DNA of 63,101 bases from an uncultured Steroidobacter sp. (GTDB lineage: Bacteria > Pseudomonadota > Gammaproteobacteria > Steroidobacterales > Steroidobacteraceae): NCBI GenBank assembly GCA_946478975.1, contig CAMLEO010000005.1, positions 1-63,101 on the forward strand, read 5' to 3'. The position numbers and the translations under genes were made by a program. Numbering within the stretch: the first letter of the stretch is position 1; the number at the start of each line of letters is the position of its first letter. Positions 39,316 through 48,279 of the stretch are shown here, one piece after another. Below the pieces are notes generated by a model. That model had not been told where the DNA came from. It did no database searches and saw only the letters and a program-made list of their open reading frames with translations.

Positions 39316-40907
39316 CGATATAGCCAGGTCTCCGTGATGGGTCGGTTGGCGCGCAGCAGACGTAATCTCAGCTCGACCAGGTTCGCGCCCGCGGGATCGA
39401 GCTCGAAGCTCGCACGCACGCCTTTGGTCAGGGGATTCGGCTGCATCGTAAGGTTGGACAATTTGCCGGTGGACGCGCCCGCGTCCATGGTCAGGCCGTC
39501 GATGGTACGCCCGGCACCGGCGAAGTCGACTACGAAGATACGACGCTTGCCATCGTAGGTCGGTCCGGATCGAGTGGCGGTGGCGCGGCCCATTGCGGGC
39601 GTGATTCGCGGCGTGTTGTTCCAACGGATTCGATACGACGCGTGCCAGGGCTTGCCGGCCTTCAATACATAGTGAGGTCGGAAGAAGGCGACGACGTTGT
39701 CGTTGGTTTCGTTCTCGGTCGGAATCTCCACCAGGTCCACCGAGCCCTTGCCCCAGTCGCTGGTCGGTTCGATCCACGCGCTCGGCCGCAGCTCATATTT
39801 GGCTTCGAAGTCACGGTAGTCGCTCATGCGGCGGGACCGCTGCACCAGGCCGAAGCCGCGCGGCGCGTCCGAAGTGAAACCGGAAACTTGCAACTGGGTC
39901 GGATTGCGCAGCGGCCGCCACAGGCGCTCGCCCGACGCGGTGACCACCTGCAGACCATCCGAGTCGTGCACTTCATCGCGGAAGTCGTCGATGCGCGTGC
40001 GTTCGGATTCATCGAACAGAAACATTGAAGTCAGCGGCGCGATGCCGACGTTGTCCAGGTCCACGCGCGGGAACAGCGTCACGTCCACTTCCATGACCGT
40101 TTCGTTGCCGGGCGTGATGGAGAACCGATACGCACCGGTCGTCGACGGGCTGTCGAGCGTCGCATGCACGATGACAGCCGAAGTGTTGGTGCCGGGCCGC
40201 TCGACCCAGAACTGCGTGAAAGCGGGGAACTCCTCGCCGGCTGCATGCGCCGTGCGAATCGCGAGGCCGCGAGCCGACAATCCATATTGACCGCCGCGCG
40301 GCACGGCCCGGAAATAAGAAGCGCCCTGGAACACCACGAACTCATCCCACACCGAGCGCGAGTTGAGCAGGGTGCGCACCCGGAAGCCGGACAGCGGCAG
40401 CTCCTGGCTCTGCAGCGACTTCGGCACGTGCGGGCCGAACCAGAACATGCTCGGCGAGCCGGCCAGGTCGCTGGCGATGCCGTTCTCGACCACCGACACC
40501 TTGACCGGCTGCTGGAACAGAAATCCGGCCGGCAGCAGTTCGAGCCGGAACGGCACCTGCTCGTTACGCCAGATCGCCGCCTCGGGTTTGAAACGAATGT
40601 CGCGATACTGGTCGTAGCTCATCTGTTGCAGCGCTGGGCTGCCGTCGAGCTTGCGCTGGACGAACGCGGCGCCGGCCGTGCGCTTCGCCAGGTCGACCAC
40701 TGTGGCGGGTGCGAATCGATAACGACCGATGCGCGCCGCCGCGTCCGTCATCGGTTTGGTCGATGCCGCGCCGGCCACGCACGAGAACGTGATCGCCAGC
40801 ATCGACAACCAGTAGCGGCGCACGATTCTCTGCGACCCCAATGAAGGTCTCGACCGCAGGAGGGAGGGAGCGTTGCCGCCCCGAAGCTTGGTCTCGCCTG
40901 AATTCAT
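39300..40907 (-). CDS. opgG: Periplasmic glucan biosynthesis protein OpgG/OpgD family
   Basis: A 535-aa exported beta-sandwich protein (MdoG family) that acts on the nascent osmoregulated glucan in the periplasm. Family segments: YDQYRDIRFKPEAAIWR, GFRVRTLLNSRSVWDEFVVFQGASYFRA, SRGLAIRTA-type loop (LSARGLAIRTA), MFLFDESERTRIDDFRDEVHDSDGL and PRGFGLVQRSRRMSDYRDFEA. The N-terminus has RR-YWLS followed by a hydrophobic stretch (MLAITFSCVAGAAS), reminiscent of a twin-arginine or Sec signal. Gene symbol is given by position with opgH; opgD cannot be excluded. Confidence 0.88.
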   Translation of the reverse strand: MNSGETKLRGGNAPSLLRSRPSLGSQRIVRRYWLSMLAITFSCVAGAASTKPMTDAAARIGRYRFAPATVVDLAKRTAGAAFVQRKLDGSPALQQMSYDQYRDIRFKPEAAIWRNEQVPFRLELLPAGFLFQQPVKVSVVENGIASDLAGSPSMFWFGPHVPKSLQSQELPLSGFRVRTLLNSRSVWDEFVVFQGASYFRAVPRGGQYGLSARGLAIRTAHAAGEEFPAFTQFWVERPGTNTSAVIVHATLDSPSTTGAYRFSITPGNETVMEVDVTLFPRVDLDNVGIAPLTSMFLFDESERTRIDDFRDEVHDSDGLQVVTASGERLWRPLRNPTQLQVSGFTSDAPRGFGLVQRSRRMSDYRDFEAKYELRPSAWIEPTSDWGKGSVDLVEIPTENETNDNVVAFFRPHYVLKAGKPWHASYRIRWNNTPRITPAMGRATATRSGPTYDGKRRIFVVDFAGAGRTIDGLTMDAGASTGKLSNLTMQPNPLTKGVRASFELDPAGANLVELRLRLLRANRPITETWLYRWTAS

Positions 40908-41123
40908 CCGAAAGCCGATCGTTCCTGTTCAAAAGCCGCTGTTGGCAGTCACTGACCCATGCACGGATGGGGGCGGGTTAACGCGGAGGAAACCCGATTC
41001 GCTAGTCGCTCGAGCAAGCGCTTTGGAAGCTTCAGGTCCCTGGTCTACGCATTAACCTGCGACCCAGTTCCAGATTTCACCGTGATCGCGGAACCCGGTG
41101 CGTTCGCCGCGGATTACACGCTG

Positions 41124-41155
41124 CGATGTTAGTTGGTGGCATAACCACAACATCG
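41124..41155. promoter_or_regulatory. Imperfect hairpin in the leader before the nucleotidyltransferase gene
   Basis: In the 298-bp gap 40908-41205, outer arms CGATGTT (41124-41130) and AACATCG (41149-41155) and inner arms GTGG (41136-41139) and CCAC (41145-41148) can pair around a CATAA loop, leaving a 5-nt bulge on the 5' side. It lies 50 bp before the start codon. It could be an RNA element or operator for the nucleotidyltransferase-treZ-treY operon. The rest of the gap shows no other clear signal; its 5' part should contain the opgG promoter. Confidence 0.35.
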
Positions 41156-41205
41156 CCACTCTACCAGCCACAGTATTTCCACTGCATTTTTATCGGAGAC
41201 CCAGC

Positions 41206-42240
41206 ATGTCCGACGCGTCGCGTGCCCGGGATGTCATGGATGTTAACAAAGATCATAAATGGGCTTTAATTCTGGCAGCGGGTGAAGGCAGTCGGTTACG
41301 CGCGTTGACGACCCAGCCGTGCGGCACTCCGGTCCCGAAGCAGTACTGCTCGTTGCATGGTGGGCAGTCGCTGCTCGAAGACGCCATTCGTCGTGCCCAA
41401 TCCCAGGTCGCCGCCGATCGTGTCTGCGCTATTGTCGCTCAACAGCATCACCAATGGTGGTCGACTATCGATGCGATTACGCAACTGCCGGCCGCCAACC
41501 GCATCGTTCAGCCGCGCAATCGCGGGACCGCGATCGGAATCCTGTATTCATTGGTGCACATTCTGAACCAGGATCCGGACGCGCAGGTGCTGATGTTGCC
41601 GTCCGATCATTACGTCGCCGACGAAGAAGTGCTGAACGGCGCGCTCAGCGCAGCCATGAAGCACGTCGCACAGGCGGCCGACCGCCCGGTGCTGCTCGGT
41701 CTGCACCCCGATGAGCCGGACTGCGAGCTGGGATACATCATGCCGGGAGCCCCGGATGCGTTCGGTGCCCGGGGCGTTGCGCAGTTCATCGAAAAGCCGG
41801 AACTGACCGCTGCCGCGCAGCTGGTGCGTGCCGGCGGACTGTGGAACACGTTCATCATCGCGGCCTCGGCGCGCTCACTGTTAAATCTGTTCCTGCCGCG
41901 CTTCGCCCCGATTGTGATGGAGATGCAAGTGATCGTCGGCAGCGCCTTGCAGACCAAGACTGCGGGTGCCGGCTGGCCAGCGATCGTCGATATGTATACG
42001 CGTTTGCCAGAACTGGACTTCTCCCGCGAACTGCTGGAAGGGCGGGAATCCTCGCTATGCGTGTTGCGCGTCCCGCCGTGCGGCTGGAGCGACCTGGGTA
42101 CGCCGCATCGGGTCGGCGAGACCCTGCGGCGCCTGCCAGGCCGGCCGGTGCCGGTGGCAGCAGAGCCGCGGCTGCCTCATTACATCAACCTGGCGGCTCA
42201 ACATGCCCGCCTGGAACATTCGATGACGGCGAGCCACTAG
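41206..42240 (+). CDS. Sugar-1-phosphate nucleotidyltransferase (mannose-1-phosphate guanylyltransferase-like)
   Basis: A 344-aa NTP-transferase: LILAAGEGSRLRALT (nucleotide-binding G-x-G-x-R-L), GTPVPKQYCSLHGGQSLLEDA (xPK), LMLPSDHYVADEEVL (metal-binding Asp) and QFIEKPE. The QYC-LHG and RNRGTAIGILYSL stretches resemble mannose-1-phosphate guanylyltransferases more than ADP-glucose pyrophosphorylase. The ATG at 41206 has GGAG 8 nt upstream. The gene is followed by treZ within 50 bp, so sugar-nucleotide production and trehalose synthesis are likely coexpressed; the link between them is not obvious. Confidence 0.82.
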   Translation: MSDASRARDVMDVNKDHKWALILAAGEGSRLRALTTQPCGTPVPKQYCSLHGGQSLLEDAIRRAQSQVAADRVCAIVAQQHHQWWSTIDAITQLPAANRIVQPRNRGTAIGILYSLVHILNQDPDAQVLMLPSDHYVADEEVLNGALSAAMKHVAQAADRPVLLGLHPDEPDCELGYIMPGAPDAFGARGVAQFIEKPELTAAAQLVRAGGLWNTFIIAASARSLLNLFLPRFAPIVMEMQVIVGSALQTKTAGAGWPAIVDMYTRLPELDFSRELLEGRESSLCVLRVPPCGWSDLGTPHRVGETLRRLPGRPVPVAAEPRLPHYINLAAQHARLEHSMTASH

Positions 42241-42288
42241 TTCTTGACGGGCGTGCGGACGCCCAGCGTCGCCTCGGACGGTATCGCT

Positions 42289-44061
42289 GTGAGCACATAT
42301 TCTTTGTTTCAATTCGGTCCCGAGCTCACGGCCGAGGGCACGCGGTTTCGAATCTGGGCGCCGGCCGCGCGGCGCGTCCAGCTCGTCCTCGAAAGCTCAT
42401 CGAGCGAGCTCAAACCCACAGCCAACGGTTGGTTCGAAACTTTTGCGCCGGGCGTCGCTGCCGGCGCCCGCTATCGATTTCGCATCGACGATGAAATCGA
42501 CGTGCCCGATCCGGCATCGCGCTTTCAACCCGCCGGCGTCAACGCGCCCGGTGAAATCGTCGCTGCCAATGTATTCGATCAGTCGAATCCTGCGTGGCGG
42601 GGCCGCGAATGGCACGAAGCCGTTCTGTATGAATTGCACGTCGGCACCTTCACGCGCGAAGGAACGTATGCCGCTGCGGTCGCACGACTGGACGAACTCG
42701 CCAGCCTCGGAATCACTGCGATCGAGTTGCTGCCGCTCAATACCTTTCCCGGCCGGCGCGGTTGGGGCTATGACGGCGTGCTGTTGTATGCGCCGCATGC
42801 CACGTATGGACGGCCCGAAGATCTGAAACGTTTCGTGCAGGCCGCGCACGAGCGCAATCTGATGGTGCTGATCGATGTGGTCTACAACCACTTCGGTCCC
42901 GAGGGCAATTATCTGCACCGCTACGCGCCCGAGTTCTTCACATCCGCGCACAAGACGCCGTGGGGCAGCGCTATCAACTTCGCGCATCCGGTCGTGCGTC
43001 AGTTCTTTATTCAAAACGCGCTGTACTGGCTGACGGAGTTCAACTTCGACGGCCTGCGTGTAGACGCTGTGCACGCGATGTTCGACGAAGGCGACACTCA
43101 TTTCATCGATGAGCTGGTCGACAGCGTGCAGCGAGGCCCGGGCAGCACTCGTCACGTGCACGTGGTGCTGGAGAATCATCACAACGAAGCGCGTCGTCTC
43201 GGCCGCAAGGGCAAGGTGATCGTCTCGCAATGGAACGATGACTTTCATCATCCCATGCACATTCTGCTGAGCGGCGAGCGCGACGGTTATTACGCCGGCT
43301 ATGCCGATGCGCCGATAAAACATCTCGGGCGCGTGCTCGCGGAAGGATTTGCGTATCAGGGCGAGATGTATGAATTCGACGGCAAGCCGCGCGGCGAAAG
43401 CAGCCGGACTTTGCCGCCCACTGCATTCGTCAACTTCTTGCAGAATCACGATCAGATCGGCAATCGCGCCTTCGGCGATCGCCTGGCGCAGCTGTCGACT
43501 CCGGAGAAGCTGCGCGCGGGCCTCGCGATCTTACTGCTGTCGCCACAGGTGCCGATGCTGTTCATGGGCGAGGAGTACGCCGCCACTCAGCCGTTTTTGT
43601 ATTTCTGCGATTACCAGGGCGAGCTGGCCGCCGCCGTTCGTGAGGGACGCCGCAACGAGTTCGCCCGGTTCAGCGCGTTTGCCGACGAGCAGCGACGAGA
43701 AAATATTCCGGATCCGAACGCGTCGCAGACGTTTGTATCGAGCCAGCTCGATCCACGGGATCGCGAGCGCTCTCCGCATCGCGAGTGGCTCGCTTACACG
43801 CGTGAGTTACTGCGGCTTCGTCACGAGAAGATCGTGCCGATCATTCCAACGATCGTTGCAGGCTGCGGCGCTTTTGACATCGACGGCGACGCCCTGACGG
43901 TGAGCTGGACGACGATTGGCAAGGGCAGGCTGGTGCTGCAAGCAAACCTGGGCGATGCGCCGGCGCAGTCGCTGGAGGGCGAGATTTTGTTTTCGACGCA
44001 CGCGGCGGACCGCCGACAACTCGCCGCCTGGGAAGTGCGGCTGCTGCTGGCCGCGTCATGA
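42289..44061 (+). CDS. treZ: Malto-oligosyltrehalose trehalohydrolase
   Basis: A ~590-aa GH13 enzyme cleaving trehalose from malto-oligosyltrehalose. N-terminal CBM48-like domain (FQFGPELTAEGTRFRIWAPAARRV), then the barrel with LYELHVGTFTREGTY, DVVYNHFGPEGNYL, the nucleophile in FDGLRVDAVHAMF, acid/base Glu in VVLENHHNEARRL and NFLQNHDQIGNRAFGDRL. No ATG lies near the N-terminus: GTG at 42289 gives a natural start (MSTYSLFQFGPE), while TTG at 42244 would add 15 residues. It overlaps treY by 4 nt. Confidence 0.92.
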   Translation: MSTYSLFQFGPELTAEGTRFRIWAPAARRVQLVLESSSSELKPTANGWFETFAPGVAAGARYRFRIDDEIDVPDPASRFQPAGVNAPGEIVAANVFDQSNPAWRGREWHEAVLYELHVGTFTREGTYAAAVARLDELASLGITAIELLPLNTFPGRRGWGYDGVLLYAPHATYGRPEDLKRFVQAAHERNLMVLIDVVYNHFGPEGNYLHRYAPEFFTSAHKTPWGSAINFAHPVVRQFFIQNALYWLTEFNFDGLRVDAVHAMFDEGDTHFIDELVDSVQRGPGSTRHVHVVLENHHNEARRLGRKGKVIVSQWNDDFHHPMHILLSGERDGYYAGYADAPIKHLGRVLAEGFAYQGEMYEFDGKPRGESSRTLPPTAFVNFLQNHDQIGNRAFGDRLAQLSTPEKLRAGLAILLLSPQVPMLFMGEEYAATQPFLYFCDYQGELAAAVREGRRNEFARFSAFADEQRRENIPDPNASQTFVSSQLDPRDRERSPHREWLAYTRELLRLRHEKIVPIIPTIVAGCGAFDIDGDALTVSWTTIGKGRLVLQANLGDAPAQSLEGEILFSTHAADRRQLAAWEVRLLLAAS

Positions 44062-46898
44062 GCTCGCCCAGATCGAAAATTCCTCGCGCTACGTATCGAC
44101 TGCAGTTCAATCATCAGTTCACGTTCAACGCTGCCGCACGCATCGTTCCTTATCTCGCGAAGCTGGGCATCAGCCACGTCTACGCCTCGCCCATTCTCAA
44201 GGCGCGGCCGGGCAGCATGCACGGCTACGACGTGGTCGATCATTCGCAGCTCAATCCGGAGCTCGGCACGCGCGAGGATTTCGATCGCCTGGTCGCGACA
44301 CTGCACGAACACGGGCTCGGGTTGATCGTCGACATCGTTCCCAATCACCTCGGCGTGATGGGCAACGACAACGTCTGGTGGCTGGACGTGCTGGAGAACG
44401 GGCCGGCGGCGCGCTGCGCATTTCATTTCGACATCGACTGGCGGCCGGATCGGGGCTCGATGCGAGATCGCATCCTGGTGCCGGTGCTGGGCGACTCGTA
44501 CGGTATCGTGCTCGAACGCGGCGAGCTGCAGCTCGAATTCGACGCCGCTGCCGGCAGCTTTGCGATTCGTTATCACGATCACCGCTTGCCGGTCGATCCA
44601 CGCGAATACCCGCGCATCTTTTCGCAGCGGATTCCGGAAGAACTGTTGCCGGCGGACGATCCGAATCGCGGCGACTTCGAAAGCCTGCTCACCAGCTTCA
44701 GCAATCTGCCGCCGCGTGACGATACATCTACCGATGCCGTGACGATTCGCCATCGGGACAAGGAAGCTCACAAGCGGCGCCTCGCGCGTTTGATCGAGCG
44801 CAGCCCCGAAGTGCTCCAGTACATCAACGACAGCGTCAATACCATCAACGGCACGCCGGGTCAGTCAGAAAGCTTCGATGCGCTCGATGCGTTGCTCGAA
44901 GCGCAGGCGTACCGATTGTCCTTCTGGCGCGTCGCCGTCGATGAGATCAACTATCGCCGCTTCTTCGACGTCAACGACCTGGCGGCGCTGCGCATGAACG
45001 AGCTGAGCGTGTTCGAGGCCACGCACAAGCTCATTTTCGAGCTGATCGACGCCGGCAGCATCGACGGCCTGCGCATCGATCATTCCGACGGTCTGTACGA
45101 CCCGGAAGAATATTTCCTGCGCTTGCAACAGCGCTTCGGCGGCGGCCCGAACGAGCGGCCGTTATATGTCGTGACGGAAAAGATTCTGGCCGCGCATGAG
45201 CGGCTGCCGGAGTCTTGGCTGGTGCACGGAACGACGGGATATGACTTCGCGGCGCTCGCGACGACGTGGCTGGTGTGCGGAGACGAAGAGTCGCGCATGA
45301 CGCGTCGCTATCGGCAGTTCACCGAAAACGAAGCGACCTTCGAAGCGCTGGCATACGAGAGCAAACGTCTGGTCATGCGCTCATCGCTGGCCGCCGAAGT
45401 CGAAGTGCTGGCGACGCAGCTCGATCGCATCGCTCATCTCGATCGACACACGGCGGATTTCACGCGGGCGGCGTTGCGCGAAGCGATCAGAGAAGTGATC
45501 GCGTGCTTCCCGGTGTATCGAACATACATTTCGCCTCGCGGCGTCGGCGACGAGGATCGACGAATCATTCACTGGGCGACCGGCGTGGCTCGCCGCCGCA
45601 GCACAGGTGCGGAAGTCAGCGTGTTCGATTTCTTGCGTGCGGTGCTGCTCGGCGAGGCTGCGGACGGGCGGCCGGCGTCGCATCGGCAGGCGATGCTCGA
45701 ATTCGCGATGAAGTTTCAGCAGGTCACCGCGCCGGTCACAGCCAAGGGCGTCGAGGACACGGCGTTCTATCGTTACAACCGGCTGGTGTGTCTGAATGAA
45801 GTCGGCGGCGATCCGAGCCGCTTTGTCGTCACCTCCAGCGGCTTGCATCAGGCGAACCTGGAGCGCGCCAAGACCTGGCCGCATTCCATGCTCGCCACGT
45901 CCACTCACGACACCAAGCGTAGTGAAGATGTCCGAGCTCGTATCGCCGTGCTGAGCGAGCTGCCGGAGCTTTGGAAACGTCACTTGTCGCGCTGGTCGCA
46001 GTTGAATCGCGCCAAGCGCCGCCACGTCGACGACGCGCCGGCGCCGAATCGCGAAGACGAATATTTGCTGTATCAGACGCTGGCCGGCTCGTGGACTCCC
46101 GAGCTGGATACCGAGACGACGATTCAGCGCCTGCAGGCATACATGCAGAAGGCGGGGCGCGAAGCGAAGCGCTCCACTTCGTGGATCAATCCCAACGCCG
46201 AGTACGAGGCCGCCGTCAGCGAGTTCATCGTGCAGTTGCTGAGCAATCCGGAGCGCAATGCGTTCCTGCGCGATTTTTCCTCGCTCGCGAGCACGCTGAT
46301 CTTCTTCGGGCGCATCAACTCGCTGGTCACGACGGCGTTGAAGATCACAGCCCCGGGCGTGCCCGATTTCTATCAAGGCACGGAGTTGCCTGCGCTCACG
46401 CTCGTGGATCCAGACAACCGCGCCCCAGTGGACTTCGAAGCCGCGGCGAGCCGGCTGGATTCGCTCGCGGAACTGACGGATGAGACTGCGCTGCTCGAAG
46501 ACGCGGACGGAGCGCGCGCCAAACTGTATGTCACGTCGAAGCTACTGCAGCTCCGCGCGGCGGAGGAGCAGCTGTTCGCACAAGGCTCGTATCAGCCGCT
46601 GCAGGTGGAAGGTGAGTACAAGGAGCACGTGTTTGCGTTCGCGCGCGTGCACGAAGGCCGCGGCATGATCGTGATCTTGCCGCGGTGGACGGCGCGGCTG
46701 ATGAACGGCGAGATGCTGCTGCCGCTCGGCGATGTATGGGGAGATACCAAGGTCATCATCGGCGGTGCGCTCGCTGGATCCTTCGAGCAAGTGCTCTCAG
46801 CGGGACAGGTTCAACCAGAAGGTGAGGAGCGCGGGCTGCGCGCTGCGCAGCTGTTCGCGAGATTCCCGCTCTCGATATTGCGGGCCGTCGAGAAATAA
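44058..46898 (+). CDS. treY: Malto-oligosyltrehalose synthase
   Basis: A 946-aa GH13 enzyme that converts the reducing-end linkage of alpha-1,4-glucans into an alpha,alpha-1,1 trehalosyl end. Recognisable by ATYRLQFNHQFTF, GISHVYASPILKARPGSMHGYDVVDHS, LGLIVDIVPNHLGVMG, DGLRIDHSDGLYDPEEYF, LPESWLVHGTTGYDFA and MLATSTHDTKRSEDVRARI. Start overlaps treZ by ATGA. TreY and TreZ together make trehalose from glycogen or maltodextrin; the debranching enzyme treX/glgX is not in this window. Confidence 0.95.
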   Translation: MSSPRSKIPRATYRLQFNHQFTFNAAARIVPYLAKLGISHVYASPILKARPGSMHGYDVVDHSQLNPELGTREDFDRLVATLHEHGLGLIVDIVPNHLGVMGNDNVWWLDVLENGPAARCAFHFDIDWRPDRGSMRDRILVPVLGDSYGIVLERGELQLEFDAAAGSFAIRYHDHRLPVDPREYPRIFSQRIPEELLPADDPNRGDFESLLTSFSNLPPRDDTSTDAVTIRHRDKEAHKRRLARLIERSPEVLQYINDSVNTINGTPGQSESFDALDALLEAQAYRLSFWRVAVDEINYRRFFDVNDLAALRMNELSVFEATHKLIFELIDAGSIDGLRIDHSDGLYDPEEYFLRLQQRFGGGPNERPLYVVTEKILAAHERLPESWLVHGTTGYDFAALATTWLVCGDEESRMTRRYRQFTENEATFEALAYESKRLVMRSSLAAEVEVLATQLDRIAHLDRHTADFTRAALREAIREVIACFPVYRTYISPRGVGDEDRRIIHWATGVARRRSTGAEVSVFDFLRAVLLGEAADGRPASHRQAMLEFAMKFQQVTAPVTAKGVEDTAFYRYNRLVCLNEVGGDPSRFVVTSSGLHQANLERAKTWPHSMLATSTHDTKRSEDVRARIAVLSELPELWKRHLSRWSQLNRAKRRHVDDAPAPNREDEYLLYQTLAGSWTPELDTETTIQRLQAYMQKAGREAKRSTSWINPNAEYEAAVSEFIVQLLSNPERNAFLRDFSSLASTLIFFGRINSLVTTALKITAPGVPDFYQGTELPALTLVDPDNRAPVDFEAAASRLDSLAELTDETALLEDADGARAKLYVTSKLLQLRAAEEQLFAQGSYQPLQVEGEYKEHVFAFARVHEGRGMIVILPRWTARLMNGEMLLPLGDVWGDTKVIIGGALAGSFEQVLSAGQVQPEGEERGLRAAQLFARFPLSILRAVEK

Positions 46899-46984
46899 GA
46901 ACGAGTGACGTGGCTGTTTTTATATACAGCCGCGGAGCGCCTGCGTATGATCTCGCGGACTCGAGCCAATCGCAGGAGAATTCC

Positions 46985-47281
46985 ATGACTCATTCCGATT
47001 CGCCGCCGGTCTCGCTCAGCGAGGCCATCGAGCACGAGCGCAGCGAGCTGATGCAGATTCAGGCGATGCTCAAGTGCCTGTACGAAGTGCTGCTGTACGC
47101 GGATGACGATGACTCGGTGATGCACGCCGACGTTGCGAATGTTTGTGCGCGCTTGATCTCGGACTGCGTGGCGCGGCTGGATACGGTACGGCTGCGTACT
47201 TTGCGCAAGACGTCCTACGACGATCCCACGCCGCCGCCTCGGCATGAGGTGGGCGAAATCCGCGTCAGATATTTGTGCTGA
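46985..47281 (+). CDS. Small hypothetical protein
   Basis: A 98-aa acidic helical protein of unknown family: MTHSDSPPVSLSEAIEHERSE, then QIQAMLKCLYEVLLYADDDDS and VCARLISDCVARLDTV, ending RHEVGEIRVRYLC. No TM or signal peptide. The ATG at 46985 has GGAG at 7-nt spacing. Its 86-bp leader contains a short hairpin GGCTGT/ACAGCC (46912-46931) without a T-run. It follows treY on the same strand but is probably a separate unit. Confidence 0.7.
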   Translation: MTHSDSPPVSLSEAIEHERSELMQIQAMLKCLYEVLLYADDDDSVMHADVANVCARLISDCVARLDTVRLRTLRKTSYDDPTPPPRHEVGEIRVRYLC

Positions 47282-47424
47282 TGTCGAAAACTCGCGTACG
47301 ACTCATGAGCGATGACTGACACGCGCGGACGTGAGTGCGCGCGTGTGTTCGCCGCCGGAACCTTGCGTGCGAATGCGCGATTGCGCCTGTGTCCCCTGAC
47401 TTCATCGCTGCACCGGAGAGCACA

Positions 47425-47907
47425 ATGCAAACCGAGTTCGAAAAACTGGGCGAATTGATCAAGGATATCCGCATCGCCATGGTGACCACCGTGCAAGCGG
47501 ATGGCACGTTGCATACGCGCCCGCTGGCCGCGCTCAAATATGAGAATGACGGCCAGCTGTGGTTCTATACGGCCATCGATTCCGCGAAGGTCGATGAGAT
47601 CACGCATGACATGCGCGCGAGCGTGGCGTTCGCGGATGTCTCCGAGGAAGCGTACGTCGCCGCGTCCGGCACCGCGGACATCGTCAACGACCGTCAGCGC
47701 ATTCGAGACCTGTGGACGACCTTTGCAGAGCCGTGGTTTCCGCAAGGCCCGGACGATCCGAACCTCGCATTGCTGAGGGTGCACGTCGAGCGTGCCGAAT
47801 ACTGGACCTCGCCCGGCAAGGCTGCTTATCTATTCGGCGTCGCCAAGGCGGCCATGACGGGCAAGCGCGCCCGCGACATGGGCGACCACCGCAAGATGAC
47901 GATGTAA
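47425..47907 (+). CDS. Pyridoxamine 5'-phosphate oxidase-fold (general stress protein 26-like) protein
   Basis: A 160-aa flavin-binding split-barrel protein: IAMVTTVQADGTLHTRPLAALKYENDGQLWFYT (core strands and flavin site), ASVAFADVSEEAYVAASGTADIVND and PDDPNLALLRVHVERAEYW. This pattern is that of the PNPOx-like general stress family (GsiB/YdaG-like). The ATG at 47425 follows CGGAG by 7 nt. Stop codon abuts that of the convergent ABM-fold gene with no intervening base. Confidence 0.85.
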   Translation: MQTEFEKLGELIKDIRIAMVTTVQADGTLHTRPLAALKYENDGQLWFYTAIDSAKVDEITHDMRASVAFADVSEEAYVAASGTADIVNDRQRIRDLWTTFAEPWFPQGPDDPNLALLRVHVERAEYWTSPGKAAYLFGVAKAAMTGKRARDMGDHRKMTM

Positions 47908-48222
47908 TCAGCTGTAACAAACGTAGTGCTGCACGGTTCGGGGCCGCTCCAGCAGATACTGGTCGTCCATCGGGTAGTACCGCGCCAGCTCGATGTCATC
48001 GCCGGCAAAGGCGCGGATGGAATCGAGCGAGTCCCACCAGCTCAAAGTCACGACCTCGGTGCGTTCTGCATCGAGGTCGCGCACCGCGATGGACGCGCCT
48101 CGATTGCCCGGGGTCGCCCGGTAATCGTCCAATCCCGTGTCTTTGATATAGCCCACGTAAACGTCGCGATCCGACGTGCGGATCACACCCCGCCATTCGC
48201 GCATGATCGTGCTCTTGCTCAT
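47908..48222 (-). CDS. Antibiotic biosynthesis monooxygenase (ABM)-fold protein
   Basis: A 104-aa dimeric ferredoxin-like-fold protein: MREWRGVIRTSDRDVYVGYIKD, GNRGASIAVRDLDAERTEVVTLSWWDSLDSIRAF and YPMDDQYLLERPRTVQHY, typical of the ABM/heme-degrading-like superfamily. Enzymatic activity uncertain. ATG at 48222 preceded by GGGGGA; the open frame further upstream reads through the divergent YihY gene and is ignored. Confidence 0.82.
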   Translation of the reverse strand: MSKSTIMREWRGVIRTSDRDVYVGYIKDTGLDDYRATPGNRGASIAVRDLDAERTEVVTLSWWDSLDSIRAFAGDDIELARYYPMDDQYLLERPRTVQHYVCYS

Positions 48223-48279
48223 CGTTCCCCCTCGAGTGCGTGACATCGAACCGACTACCCGTGCCAGGCGTTCGAGTGC

